The notes: generated by a model not told the origin, from the letters alone. A stretch of 64,000 bases of DNA from Craterostigma plantagineum (GCA_027422505.1 JAPQWV010000012.1:24443501-24507500), one strand, 5' to 3'. Numbered from the stretch's first letter, positions 25,069-36,943 are shown. Numbers and translations are program-made.

Positions 25069-25753
25069 TGTTGATCTATGACCGTCGATCGACTCGGAAT
25101 TAACCCGCGTTTACGTGTGTATGCTTCGATCTAACTCAATCGAGCAATCTCCAGCTCAATCGATCGAAATCCGCAGCAGGAAACACAGAAAACGCAAACA
25201 GGATTTTACGTGGTTCGACAATCTTCGCCTACGTCCACGGACCAACAGAGCCTTCGATTCGACTATCCACCAACTAGAGATTTACAGACCTCCACGTCTA
25301 TTACAAATCTCTAGTTAACAACTTCCGCTAATTCTAACCCTAGCAAAAGTTACGAGCTCGCAAAATGGTGAGCTGAACACTGCAAGCTGATATTTATACA
25401 GCAGAATTAAAAAGTGCTTCTGATCCGCTGCATCAACGAGTTGTACCATGCACAGCTAGGATTGTACAGCGAGCTCAGATGTCACTTACAAAATCGCTCC
25501 CACCAACATAAGTTTCATTCCCAGCCATCAGAGCCACTTTAGCGCAAGATCTAACGGACACCATTTAAGCTAAGATCTTCAAATCTGAACCATCAGATCA
25601 TGTGCGCCTGTCATCGGACGATCAGACTTCAATCTGGGAATTTAGAATGAATTTCAGCTGAAATTCAATATCCTGAAAGCTGTGATCATCTGAGCTTATT
25701 CTCGGCCATTTTCCGGCTTCTCTACGGCGAGTTTAGGCTCACCAAACCCAACA
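25069..25753 (-). repeat. LTR of the gag-protease copia element (5' LTR)
   Basis: This is the 685-bp partner, followed by CTTTT. Gag coding begins within a few bases of the LTR on the minus strand. Confidence 0.92.
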
Positions 25754-27388
25754 CTTTTGTTAGTAGACTCGTGTTGGTGGTTGTCAGAGTTTTTCGCTAG
25801 GAGGTGGCCCAATTGCTTCTTAATTATACGGTAGACGAGGACCGCCCCGACCGAGCCCGCCGGTAGGGCTTGGAGGAGGGCGACAGACGGAGTCTTGCTT
25901 AGCGGAAAGGCGGCAAACAAAATCCCAGTGACGCCTAAGAAGACTGCTAGCGGGGCGGCCGTAGCTGCGGCTTGCCCGGCTGTAAACGAACTATATGGGA
26001 AAACGAAATTCGATTATGTTGAGATTATAATTGATTTTTGTCCCACATCGAATAATTCAAGCTCTTATATCAACTTAATATATCATAGGCTATCTCCTAC
26101 TATCAATTGATTTAGGTAGGACTCCGATTGAATCTTCTATTCCACCAATTATTCCAAATCAATATTATATGCATTTCTCTCTAAATTCATCAAAATTATA
26201 TATTTCTTTTTTGTATTTAAACACTCGCTGTAACGATATTTACGTTGTTTAAACACTTGGTAGGGAGGTAGCTATTTTCCATAAGTTGGAATGACTAGTG
26301 GAACACCTAGTAATAGATGATCTCATATTGATTTGTAATAGATTAAATTTAAGGAGATAAGAAAATTGAGAAAAGGTTAAGTTAGTCGGTTAATTACCCT
26401 TCGAATGCATTTGTAGACGAGGAAGGAGACCACCGCGCCCCTCACCGGCGAGATGACCCACGACGAAGTGACCCTTGCGAGCGAGCTCCAAAAGACGGCG
26501 TCGGTCCCACCATAGACGAGCCCAAATCCCACCATCGAGCCCACGATGCAGTGCGTGGTGGAGACAGGCCAGCTGTAGTACGACGCGACCTAATTTTGCG
26601 GCGGCGGCGGTAATGACTGACTGGACTTAGCCCAATTTTCGAGTAAGAGAATCTGTTACTTTAATTACCTGTAGCCAAGTGCCGGCGGCGGCCAGGGAAG
26701 AGAGGAGGCCGGCGAAGAGCAAGGTGCTGGTCCCCTGAAAGACGCCGACGACGAGGATTCCGTTCTGCATCGTGCTGGTCACGTGGGTCCCCATGGAGAG
26801 TGCGCCGGAGAATTCCAGCACGGCGGCGATGAGCACGGCCTGCCTCAGAGAAAGAGCGCCGGAACCCACGGAAGTTCCCATGGCGTTCGCCGCGTCGTTG
26901 GCGCCGATGTTCCACGCCATGTAGAAGCCGAAGAGTATGGTGGCGTAAGAAAGTATCCTCGTCTTCAGCGCCAGGCCTTGGCCTAGAGAGGTCACGAACA
27001 TCGGCAGCGTAAGGGCGGCGAGGGCTATGCAGATTGATATGGCTGAAGCCGTCCTAGTCGATATGTCGAAGGCTTTAGCCATCCCCGGCTACTCCTCGCC
27101 GGAATCGACGGAGGCGATGGATTTCTTGAACTGGGAGGCATCCCCGTCAGCGTCTGCGTACGAGGATAGAGAAGCGAGGGGAACGACGACGGCGGTCTTC
27201 TTGAAGAAACCCAAGCGCAAGGGCTTGAGGAGATTTGTTTTTGACGGCAGCTGCTGAGAAGGGTATAAGTGGCGGAAGGCGGAGCTCCAGCAAGCCTGCG
27301 GCGGAGCTGCTGTGGTTGTACGGTGTAGTAGGGAAGATGCTCGTGGAGTTGAGTTTCGAGTGGAATTTAGTTGGTACGATGAAGTCAT

Positions 27389-27983
27389 GATTGCTGCTTG
27401 TTCTTCTTTGGGAGACTTAAGATTACGGTAAAGGGAATATGTGAAAGAATCATTCACCGTTGGATTTTGGAGCTGAGCATTTTCTTGAATCTCTCACTCA
27501 ATGTTATTTTTCATTTTATTGGTGGAGGAATGAAGAAGATGTGGGATTTGATTTTGTACTGTTATAACTTGGAAATGAGTGGTGGATCTTGGGGAATTGT
27601 TTGTTCGTTACACTACACATATGTTGTCGTGAGATGTTTCTTTTTGAACATATGTTTGTTGCTCGACCGTGTTATGAAGTGAATTTAATACGAATAAAAT
27701 ATTAAAATACTTTCTGATATTACGTACTATACAAGTAGAGACACACGAGGTGCTTATTAAATTCTTGAGATGGTCCGCGTGACCAGAGCATGAAATATAG
27801 GCTTTGTCGTCTTTAACAATATATTATCATATTTTTTTCTTCAACTGAATTTTGCTATGTTTAGGGCAATAATATTAGTATGTCACGACACTGCGACTCG
27901 TTGATTATAGAGGGGGGATAAGTTATTAAGTTATAAACAAAATTATTTAACTTTATTTTTACGTTGAATAACCATGATGTTCT
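27389..27983. other. Upstream flank of the PHT2;1 pseudogene
   Basis: No gene is seen. The interval would contain the former promoter. A short ORF at 27398-27682 has no family resemblance. Confidence 0.4.
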
Positions 27984-28138
27984 TACTAATGGGCCTGGGC
28001 TTATGGCAGAATTAAGATGGGCCTATAAAGTCAATGGGATTGGGTTGAAGCCCGATTCGTTAAGGATTCGGTCCGAGACACGTTTTGCTTAGATAACCTG
28101 TTTCAAAAGCATTGAAACTCCACATCGCCGGAAGAAAA

Positions 28139-28240
28139 TGACGATTCAGGCAGTGGCGAAGCGCTTTTCGGCGCGGCTCCGGCCTGGAAGAGATTATTCC
28201 TCAGCTGCATCAACGGCTCATTAAGTACGACCGGCGAATC
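28139..28240 (+). pseudogene. Unidentified short gene fragment (copy A)
   Basis: From ATG 28139 the frame gives MTIQAVAKRFSARLRPGRD and ends at TAA after about 28 residues; the Arg/Ser/Ala-rich start resembles a mitochondrial presequence. The same start occurs in copy B (39341) with a different continuation because of a 64-bp difference. A GT splice donor-like site follows at about 28245. I do not recognise the gene. Confidence 0.3.
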
Positions 28241-29402
28241 TGGCGGTAAGATTCGGCGCCCACGAGCTCAAATCGATTCTCGGTCGTAAACTCGGGTGAT
28301 TGCATTTTGGCCCTTTGCACATCTCATTTTCTATGTTTACTTTCTTGAGTTCAAGCTCGATTTAACCTGTTTTTTTTTTGTCAAACAATGGTAATTGTTA
28401 TCTATTTGCTACTGATGGACTGCTGATTCGTGTTTTGACTTTGAGGCATCGGTTTCATTGATGTTAAGAGTGACCCGAGAAGTAGAATAGAAAATCGAAC
28501 CTATTGTTTCTGATCGTCTTTGGATGAATCATTAATCATCATCCATCCTATGTTAGTTAGTGTGGTAACGGACCTCAAAGATGACCACAAACAAGTGAGG
28601 CATTTGTCTGTGAATAATGAGTGTCCTACAATTACAATACGAGGATGATGAACAGTCCCCTCTGCCGAGCAACTAAGAGGGGGCTACAGTTGTCCAAACA
28701 TTTCATCTCTTCATTTCATCAGGTTTTCTTTATATCCACGCCTGAGTTGCTTTACATTAGAATAAAGAATCAGTTACTTATATCACATCATGCACCCAAC
28801 TCGATGGATGTGTTGAAAGAATGATTCCTCTACCTCCATGTCCATGAAAATCAGCTGTTTCCAACTAGTAGTAAAAGCTTTATTGAGTTTGCTCAAAAGG
28901 GAGATGATGGCGCGCTTATTGAAATGTGCTTATATATTACTTGTTCGATGGACTACCATCTTGGGAATCATGCTTGTTCTCTTTGCTTGTAGGTAAAATG
29001 ATCGATCATATATTTTTGTGTCATCTTCAGATCTGTAGTTCTCAGGCTAACATGAAATGTATGTTCAATCTCATATGCAGGTGTCTTTAAGACATGTCTT
29101 TGAAATGTTAAGCACGTCAACCTGCGAAATACACAAAGATCAAACCCTCGGAAATGCCCCAACTCCATAGGTTGCTGGTGGTTCGTTCTCCTTCTGTGCA
29201 AGACTGAGAAGTTTTTTAGTGTTCAGATCACGCACACATGTACATAAAATATATGATCTTTCTGTAACGTTCTAAACCCTTTTTCACACGTTTCTATGTT
29301 GTCTTTATTCAACTAATGACCAAATTCGGTCTATAAATTCCGATATAACCAAGAAATTAAAAACCGAAAAGTTCGGGGAAAAGGATGAGTGAAATCATAA
29401 TT

Positions 29403-30025
29403 TGTTGGGAATGGTGGTGGGCCCCGCGGTGGTCAGTGGGCCCCGCAGCGGAACATGTCCCGGTTTGGCTCGGTACGACGATCGGGAGAAGTGGGACCCA
29501 CGAGGTAAATTTGGTGGGACCCGCACAGTAACTACCACGGTAAAATTAAATTTACCGTAAGGTAAGAAAGAACACCAGAACTTTAACGTGGAAAACCCTC
29601 TGTTAACGAAGAGGGAAAAAACCACGGCCGAGTCGGCAAAATCTTTACTATAGTAAAAATTACAACCCTCGAATTTTTACTATCTCACTTTTACCACTCG
29701 TGTTTACCTCACACCTCTCTGTGGATGTGGAACCCTATCAGTTTCTACCTGAACTGATATCCTCACAATTCACTCGAACTACTTCTCTCTCTATATAGTA
29801 AAACTCGAATGAGCTTGTGATGATAATAACTGAAGAATCCTCAGCCTATTTATAGATGTCTTCAACTCTTCTGGACCACTCGAAATGGGTGGCCAGGAAT
29901 CAGCCGCGTCGCCCTTCAATATCAGCCGTTCATTAAAATAATAAAATATTAAAATAATATTTTATTATTATTTTTTTTTTCTTTCAACCTTGGTGTGCGG
30001 TCCTCCTTGGATGGCTGGACCAACA
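29403..30025 (-). repeat. 3' LTR of the Tork-like copia element
   Basis: It starts TGTTGGGAATGG and ends GGACCAACA on the plus strand and is preceded by TAATT. Confidence 0.95.
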
Positions 30026-30076
30026 ATTCTCCCCCTCCAGCCTCATTTATTTTTGCGGGGAAGATTTCCTACCGCC

Positions 30077-32711
30077 TCAGCGATAGCCCATGCCGGCTTG
30101 CCCGGCGCAGAACTCAGTCTTCTCCTTGGTTATAGCCTTCGTCAGAATGTCCGCAACATTCTTGTCCGTGTGGATCTTCTGCAGCTTGAACGCTTTCTCC
30201 TCAATAGCCAGTCTGAGCCAGTGATAACGAACATCGATGTGTTTCGTCCTCGAATGATACGTAGTATTCTTGCTCAAGTCCAAAGCACTTTGACTATCGC
30301 AAAATATTATGTACTCCTCCTGCTGAATTCCCATCTCCTGAAGGAATCTCTTCAACCAGAGCATCTCCTTGCCAGCTTCCGTTGCTGCAACATACTCCGC
30401 TTCAGTAGTTGATAAAGAAACACATTTCTGTAACCTCGACTGCCATGAGATAGCTCCCCCTGAGAGTGTAAATATGTATCCCGACGTTGACTTTCTGCTG
30501 TCGAGATCACCAGCCATATCAGCATCCGTATAGCCTGTAAGAAAACATTTACCACTTCCAAATGTTAGGCATAATTTGGAAGTTCCTCTCAGGTATCTCA
30601 AGATCCACTTCACTGCTTCCCAATGTGACTTCCCGGGATTCGATAGAAATCGACTCACAACGCCAACTGCATGAGCGATATCTGGCCGTACACACCATGG
30701 CATACATTAAACTTCCGACCGCCGATGAATATGGAACATCTGGGACATCTTCTCCGTCTTCTGTTGTTGATGGACTGGATTTCTTTCGCAACTGAAAGTG
30801 CGCGGCAAGTGGCGTGCTAACTGGCTTAGCATCCTTCATATTGAACCTCTCTAGAACTCGTTCAATATAGCGCTCCTGGGATAACCATAATTTCCCAACT
30901 TTTCGATCTCGGGTAATCTCCATTCCGAGAATTCGCTTTGCCGAACCCAAATCCTTCATGTCAAACGTCTTTGACAAATCTTTCTTCAACCTGCTAATCA
31001 TCTCTGCATCTTGTCCGACAATTAGCATATCATCAACATACAGGAGAAGAACGATAAATTTACCGTTAGAGTATCTCCGGACGTAAACACATGGATCTGC
31101 ATCTGTTCTCTTGAACCCCTGATGCACCATGAAAGAATCAAATTTCTTGTACCACTGTCGTGGAACTTGTTTCAGACCGTACAAGCTTTTCTTCAGCCGG
31201 CAGACCATGTCCTCTTTTCCTCTAACCTCGAACCCTTCTGGTTGTTTCATGTATATCTCCTCATCAAGATCACCATGCAAGAATGCGGTCTTCACGTCGA
31301 GTTGCTCCAAGTGAAGATCCATAGTAGCAGCTAGTCCCAGTATGACTCTGATTGAACTCATCTTCACGACCGGTGAAAATATCTCGTCAAAGTCGATTCC
31401 CTTCCTCTGAGTGAAACCTTTGACCACTAATCGAGCCTTGTATCTGACCAACTTGCCATCATCCTTCTTCAATTTGTACACCCATTTGTTCTTGAGTGTC
31501 TTCTTTCCTTTCGGCAATCGAACTAACTCGTACGTATCATTCTTCTTTAGAGAATCCATCTCCTCTTGCATGGCCTTTGTCCAACAATCTTTGTCCCTAC
31601 AAGATTGTACTTCTAGGAAGCTCTCTGGCTCCCCCTCATCAGTAATCAATATATAATCAGAACTCGGATACCTCGTAGATGGTTGGCGTTCCCTAGTTGA
31701 CCTTCTCAGCTGAGGTTCAACAGCTTCTTGCACATCTGAAGGCTCCCCCTGCTCATTACCTTCAGTGTGTTCATCTACGTCATGTTCATCATCATCAATG
31801 GCTGGCTCTTCTGGTTCAGGTTCTGATTGCTGCATTCCTTCCTCCGTGGCACCATCATATGGAATGCTGACTGGTGTATCGTCTACACCGCCACCTGTGG
31901 ATTTCGCCGCATCCACCTCTGAGTCGCCCATGGTCTCATGCTCATGGAATACTACGTCACGACTTTGAACAGTCTTCTTCTTCTTTGGATCCCAAAGTCT
32001 GTAGCCAAACTCCTCGTCTCCGTACCCAACAAAGATGCAAGGATTCGATTTATCATCGAGCTTGGATCTTTGTTCCTTCGGCACATGCATGAACGCCTTG
32101 CAGCCAAACACTCTCAAATGCGAATATGAGATGTCTCTACCGGTCCACACCTTCTCTGGTACATCGAAGTCCAACGCCGATGAAGGTAGCCGGTTGATAA
32201 GATAGACTGCAGTGTTGACAGCTTCCCCCCAAAATGACTTAGATAGATTAGCCATTTTGAGCATCGCTCGGACTCTCTCCATAATGGTTCGGTTCATTCT
32301 CTCCGCGACACCATTCTGCTGAGGAGTGCCAGGAACTGTCTTCTCATGCCTAATGCCCTGCTTCGTGGAATAATCTCTGAACTCCCGAGAGATGTATTCA
32401 CCACCATTATCTGTGCGTAGACACTTTAACGGCATTTCCGTTTCTCTTTCTACCATCGCATGGAACTTCTTGAAATAATAGAACACCTCGTCCTTCGTCC
32501 GCAACAGATATACCCAGGTCTTGCGAGACGCATCATCAATGAAGGTCAGAAAGTATTTACTGCCTCCCAAAGATTCGACTTCCATGGGTCCGCATACGTC
32601 AGAGTGTACCAACTCCAACTTCTTCATTCGCCTGGTTAATTTCTTCGCGAATGAAACTCTATGTTGCTTCCCAAATAAACAATAATCGCAGGGGTTTAGC
32701 GCTTTCTCCTT
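30077..32711 (-). pseudogene. Copia integrase-RT-RNase H part, frameshifted
   Basis: The frame from about 32711 to 30690 gives integrase (HSDVCGPM, RTDNGGEY, PQQNGVAERMNR) and reverse transcriptase (AFLHGDLDEEIYMKQPEGF, LLYVDDMLIVG). Two bases are missing near 30690 (in SLMYAMVCT-RPDIAH), after which RNase H continues in the ORF 30703-30077 with GYTDADMAGDLDSRKSTSGY and KHIDVRYHWLR. With the gag-protease frameshift these are the only lesions seen, consistent with recent insertion. Confidence 0.88.
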
Positions 32712-32713
32712 GG

Positions 32714-34036
32714 CTATGGTATGAGGGACTTTCTAGCCAAGACATTCAACCCCTTCTCTCCTACGTGCGCCAGCCGTCTGTGCCACAAATTTGGAGAAGC
32801 ATCATCTGCAACTGCGTTCAGTTGGTTAGCACATATCGTCGCCTGCATCTTGTACAGCGAGCAGCATAGCTTTCCTCTCGCTACCACCAATGATCCCTTG
32901 GTGAGTTTCCAGTTGCTATTCGCCATCTCATTATAGTATCCTTCGTTGTCCAGCACCTTCACAGAAATTAGGTTGAGACGCAGGTCTGGTATGTGTCGCA
33001 CATCTTTCAGCCGTAATGTGCACCCTACGCTCGTCTGGATACAGATATCACCGATCCCCACTATTTGAGAAACACTTTGGTTACCCATCTTGGTAGTGCC
33101 AAAGTTTCCTGCCTTATATGTGGAGAAGTATTCACGCCTTGGAACACAGTGGTAGGAGGCACCAGAGTCCACTACCCATTCGGTGCTTGCATCCGCAACA
33201 TGACAACAGTCTGCTTCATTCACCAGAGTAACCTCTCCTCCATCGTTTGAGGCGATTGCAGACGTGTTCTTGTCATCGTCTTGTTTCTGTTTTCCGTTGA
33301 GAAGTCTACAGTTTCTTTGTAAGTGGCCAACTTTTCCACAATGATAGCACTTCCTCAACTCCCTGGACTTGGATCTATTTTTGGACTTTTCATATCCTTT
33401 TGGTCCTCTACTCTTGCTCCGACCCCTATTCTCCATGACAAGGGCCTGATTTCCCGTACTGGTACTGGCAGCATCCTTCCTTCGTATCTCTTCATTGTAG
33501 AGTCTATTTTTCACCATCTCCATCGTGACTTTACCACTTCGTGCCGAATTAATGAGCGATACCACCAACGTATCCCAGCTATCAGGTAGAGATCCCAGTA
33601 GTAGACATGCTTGTAGCTCATCATCAAGGATTAGACCGGCACTTGTGAGTTGAGTTACCAGTCCTTCGAAGTCGTTCAGATGTTCAGCAACTGATCGTCC
33701 CTCGTTCAGCTTCACATTCATGAGTTTTCGCATCATGAATACCTTGCTCAGCGCATTCGTCACCTCGTACATACCCTCCAATTTCGTCCAGAGTTTGTAG
33801 GGGTCTGTCTCATTTCGGACGTGGTTGTAGAGGCTAATGTCCACCCATTGGCGGATCACAGCTAGCGTCTTTCTTTGCAATTTCTTCCATTGGTCAGCCT
33901 TCCCGTCTTCGGGCATCTTGCCATCATTTTCGATTGGTTCATGGAGGTCTTTGCAATAAAGATAATCCTCCATCCTTGATTTCCATATGGAGTAATTCGT
34001 TACTGTCAGTTTGATCATTCCTCCGTCGTTCTCCAT
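32714..34036 (-). CDS. Copia gag-protease part of polyprotein
   Basis: Starting at the ATG for MENDGGMIKLTVTNYSIWK (34036), the frame contains the copia gag core, a zinc knuckle CYHCGKVGHLQRNC, the protease motif EWVVDSGASYHC, and the pre-integrase segment LWHRRLAHVGEKGLNVLA. It stops at 32714 because one base is missing near 32718; the expected continuation (IAKEKALNPCDYC) is in the neighbouring frame. Gag forms particles around element RNA in the cytoplasm and protease cuts the polyprotein. Confidence 0.9.
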   Translation of the reverse strand: MENDGGMIKLTVTNYSIWKSRMEDYLYCKDLHEPIENDGKMPEDGKADQWKKLQRKTLAVIRQWVDISLYNHVRNETDPYKLWTKLEGMYEVTNALSKVFMMRKLMNVKLNEGRSVAEHLNDFEGLVTQLTSAGLILDDELQACLLLGSLPDSWDTLVVSLINSARSGKVTMEMVKNRLYNEEIRRKDAASTSTGNQALVMENRGRSKSRGPKGYEKSKNRSKSRELRKCYHCGKVGHLQRNCRLLNGKQKQDDDKNTSAIASNDGGEVTLVNEADCCHVADASTEWVVDSGASYHCVPRREYFSTYKAGNFGTTKMGNQSVSQIVGIGDICIQTSVGCTLRLKDVRHIPDLRLNLISVKVLDNEGYYNEMANSNWKLTKGSLVVARGKLCCSLYKMQATICANQLNAVADDASPNLWHRRLAHVGEKGLNVLARKSLIP

Positions 34037-34131
34037 GGCCGTCAAAATTACCAGCAACCTACTAGTACCTTTTCTGATGTGGAAGATCAGTCAAAGCTGC
34101 AACCACAGAGCATACTCAGAATACTATCAGG

Positions 34132-34143
34132 CTCTGATACCAC
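34132..34143 (-). other. Primer binding site (initiator tRNA-Met)
   Basis: The minus strand reads TGGTATCAGAGC just inside the 5' LTR, as in the other complete copia element. Confidence 0.9.
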
Positions 34144-34144
34144 T

Positions 34145-34768
34145 TGTTGGGAATGGTGGTGGGCCCCGCGGTGGTCAGTGGGCCCCGCAGCGGAACATGT
34201 CCCGGTTTGGCTCGGTACGACGATCGGGAGAAGTGGGACCCACGAGGTAAATTTGGTGGGACCCGCACAGTAACTACCACGGTAAAATTAAAATTTACCG
34301 TAAGGTAAGAAAGAACACCAGAACTTTAACGTGGAAAACCCTCTGTTAACGAAGAGGGAAAAAACCACGGCCGAGTCGGCAAAATCTTTACTATAGTAAA
34401 AATTACAACCCTCGAATTTTTACTATCTCACTTTTACCACTCGTGTTTACCTCACACCTCTCTGTGGATGTGGAACCCTATCAGTTTCTACCTGAACTGA
34501 TATCCTCACAATTCACTCGAACTACTTCTCTCTCTATATAGTAAAACTCGAATGAGCTTGTGATGATAATAACTGAAGAATCCTCAGCCTATTTATAGAT
34601 GTCTTCAGCTCTTCTGGACCACTCGAAATGGGTGGCCAGGAATCAGCCGCGTCGCCCTTCAATATCAGCCGTTCATTAAAATAATAAAATATTAAAATAA
34701 TATTTTATTATTATTTTTTTTTTCTTTCAACCTTGGTGTGCGGTCCTCCTTGGATGGCTGGACCAACA
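34145..34768 (-). repeat. 5' LTR of the Tork-like copia element
   Basis: This is the partner LTR with one extra A (in AAAATTAAAATTTACC) and one A/G difference. It is followed by TAATT. Confidence 0.95.
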
Positions 34769-34919
34769 TAATTATCACCAAGCAGCAGCAAGTAACGATT
34801 ACTAGTTACGTTATATAAATCATATTCATATTATCCGCTTTAGTCGCTTTTCAACAGAAAGCGATTTTATTTATTCAGTTCATTAGTTCGCTGGCAAACA
34901 AGTATATCCTCCTACTGAA

Positions 34920-36221
34920 GGGCAAAAATAGTGTTGTTTTTAAAGTAGAATTGCAATAAAATTAACTTTTAACAATGTTGCAAAACTAAACAACTTTTTC
35001 AATTTCTATTATTATTATTTTTATTTTTACCACAAAACTATTTAATACAATTCCTCACTCTCATTACTACAATAAGCAATGTTTTATTGACAAGTATATG
35101 TTTAATCCCAAATAAATTTAATCATTTTCAATTGAAAGATTTTAAATAAAATCAAGTTTGCTTTGCCTTTCACACGTGTAAGCAAGGAGAATCTTTTAAT
35201 CTTTATTTTATTATCATTATTTTGATACCTTAAAAACATAAAGAAGATCACATAAAGAAGATCATATGAACAAGAGAACATATTGAACGTTCCTTTGAAG
35301 ATACTATGGACGACGGAGACAACCACGCCACTCATCTACAATAGGTTCGAACAAATATCATCCGTTATCATGCTAGTTTCTCCATGTTGCTCCATGTAAC
35401 TTTTATTTTATTTTATTTTATTTTATTTTAAGAAGGACCTTTTTTTGTGCGCGAATCCGCCTTTGTTTCTGAAAATTCGGTTCCCGGTTTGCAGAAATGT
35501 CGAATTCAGTTATTGTGACGGTTTATTGGGTGGCAAATCACAGTTGTCAATCACACAGTTTATGATCAACCTCCAAAGATATTGGCATAATTATGATAAG
35601 ATAATGATACAAAAGATTCCTCAACTGCTTGAGACGTGTGCAAGACAAGGAAAACTTTAGTTTATGTTTTAATTGAAAAATGATTAATTGGGGTTAAATA
35701 TGCATATCAATAAAACATTGCTTATTTGTAATAGTGAGAGGAGAGAATTGTAATTTTAAATAGTTTTATGGTGAAAATAAAAATAAAAATAATAAAATTT
35801 GAAGTGGGGTCTTTACACATAAATACCCACTCTGAAAAAAACTTGTAATTTAGTATCTGTCAGCATTTTTTTATATGTAGGTACCTAACAGAATAAAGTT
35901 TTTGCAGATAGGTACCCGATCCGCCGCAGGTACGCCATACAACACATTTGGGTACCCTATATCAACGTATTGTGGTACGTAATACGTTTAGAAAAAGGTA
36001 CGTCTTATTAGCACATTTATGTACGCCCTATTTACACATTAGGTACGTCATACAAACACCTTTAGGTACATCATACAAATTAAATCGGGTATCTATGTGT
36101 AAAAATTTCTGACATAGGTACTGATCTGTATGTTTTTATTCAAATAAGTATTTAAGTGAAGATACCCAAAAAGTGAACTATATTTGCAATTCTACTTTAA
36201 AAATAACACTATTTTTGTCAT
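34920..36221. mobile_element. Mutator-like nonautonomous element with long terminal inverted repeats
   Basis: The outer ends 34921-34956 and 36184-36220 are imperfect inverted repeats (GGCAAAAATAGTGTT...GAATTGCAA). A second inverted pair continues inward: 35000-35100 (CTATTATTATTATTTTTATT...GCAATGTTTTATTGA) against 35702-35800. The right arm is interrupted by about 350 bp of other repeat (35808-36165). Long inverted repeats of this kind suggest a MULE. No transposase is present; no clear 9-bp target duplication was found. Confidence 0.6.
35811..36106. repeat. Inner inverted-repeat element nested in the MULE right arm
   Basis: TTTACACATAAATACCC at 35811-35827 is inverted at 36090-36106 (GGGTATCTATGTGTAAA). 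Between them the phrase GGTACGTCATACA(A) and variants recur at least five times. This small repeat separates the two parts of the MULE arm and is therefore younger than the MULE. Confidence 0.55.
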
Positions 36222-36239
36222 TCTCTAAAATAGTAGGGT

Positions 36240-36565
36240 TTCTAAAATGGGCATATTAAAATTCAGGCCCAAAAGTGATTAAAAATAGTTTTCAGGATCT
36301 TTAAGAAAAAAATTTAGTTTAAAAGACCTAATTTTTCGTGAAATTTAAAGATAAGGACCACTGTTATAAAGTGTATATGAATTGTTATCGGATGATTGTT
36401 TTCTGTTATTTTAAGAACAATGAACTGTTACTGCAGAACAATAAATTGTTACTGCAGATCAATAAATTGTTACTGAATAATCGGGTCCTTAAAACCTAAT
36501 TCTTTTTCTGATAGGGCCTGAATTAAAGTTTTAGACCCTGACAGGGACTGAACGAAAATTTCCCC
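36240..36565. repeat. Dispersed repeat family R, copy 2
   Basis: The copy has TTCAGGCCC near its left end, GAACAATGAACTGTTACTGCA followed by two more 21-nt units, and GGGTCCTTAAAACCTAATT near its right end. It shares layout with the copies near 10584 and 55770. Confidence 0.6.
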
Positions 36566-36943
36566 TTCTAAAATCGTCTATTTCTAAACTTCTTCATGCG
36601 AAAAGTTGTATCTCCAGAACCATCAAGTTGCAGTAAAGCTACGGCTCCAAGCAAAACCCTAATTTCATTTTTCTTTTAAGCATCGTGGGATTACTCTATA
36701 GGGTGCCAGAAATTAACTATATTGGATGAAATTTCGATACAAATGCCCGATTTATAGGTAGGCTTAGCTTGTTTTTCGAATTTTTAGTGCAGAATACTGA
36801 TCGTTGAACTTGGTCTTTCCAATATTGTGAGGCCTCGTTTGTCTTGCTCTTGGGTTGTCTTACATGGTGGTTGTAATAATCTTAATTACTACACGTTTTC
36901 TTTCGGACTTGAGAAGGGTTTACTTGAAAGATAGAAAAGGCGA

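Larger units (their letters stand above)
22444..25753 (-). mobile_element. Copia element with gag-protease only (3.3 kb)
   Basis: Two 685-bp LTRs (22444-23128 and 25069-25753) are flanked by the target duplication CTTTT (22439-22443 and 25754-25758), which lies inside exon 3 of the PHT2;1 pseudogene. The LTRs differ at about 20 positions by my count, mostly C/T and G/A changes, so it is clearly older than the other two copia elements. Between the LTRs there is gag and protease coding but no integrase, reverse transcriptase or RNase H. The usual tRNA-Met primer site is not seen next to the right LTR. It is a nonautonomous element. Confidence 0.9.
21360..27388 (-). pseudogene. Plastid low-affinity phosphate transporter PHT2;1 copy, dead
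   Basis: On the minus strand the exons are 27388-26669 (transit peptide and first membrane part), 26589-26398, 25990-25759 continued at 22443-22357 (split by a copia insertion), and 21588-21360. The protein resembles H+/phosphate symporters of the plastid inner envelope: conserved blocks are FYMAWNIGANDAANAMGTSV, LEFSGALSMGTHVTSTMQ, WPVSTTHCIVGSMVGFG and [17 protein letters not shown], the duplicated signature of this family. Lesions: an in-frame TAG at 27089-27091 between transit and mature parts, loss of about 11 bases near 25977 shifting frame, the LTR element in exon 3, and loss of everything after KKITELTP where the gypsy integrase begins. Coding GC is high, unlike the surroundings. A working copy should exist elsewhere. 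Confidence 0.9.
29403..34768 (-). mobile_element. Very young Ty1/copia element (Tork-like, 5.4 kb)
   Basis: LTRs at 29403-30025 (623 bp) and 34145-34768 (624 bp) differ by one substitution and one single-base indel. The target duplication is TAATT (29398-29402 and 34769-34773). On the minus strand the primer site TGGTATCAGAGC follows the 5' LTR and the purine tract GGAGGGGGAGAAT precedes the 3' LTR. Copy B of the host duplication (40127-40150) shows the uninterrupted target, which confirms the borders directly. Gag and pol are nearly complete but carry two frameshifts. Confidence 0.97.
27984..34906. repeat. Segmental duplication, copy A (interrupted by copia)
   Basis: Beginning TACTAATGGGCCTGGG, this segment matches 39145-40284 (copy B) in three blocks: 27984-28595, about 29194-29402 and 34769-34906. 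Copy A alone has 28597-29194 and the copia element. Copy A lacks 42 and 64 bp segments that B has near its left part. A GGGCCTATAAAG-type promoter word and a presequence-like ORF (from ATG 28139) are near the left end, so the ancestral unit may be a gene fragment that I do not recognise. Confidence 0.85.
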
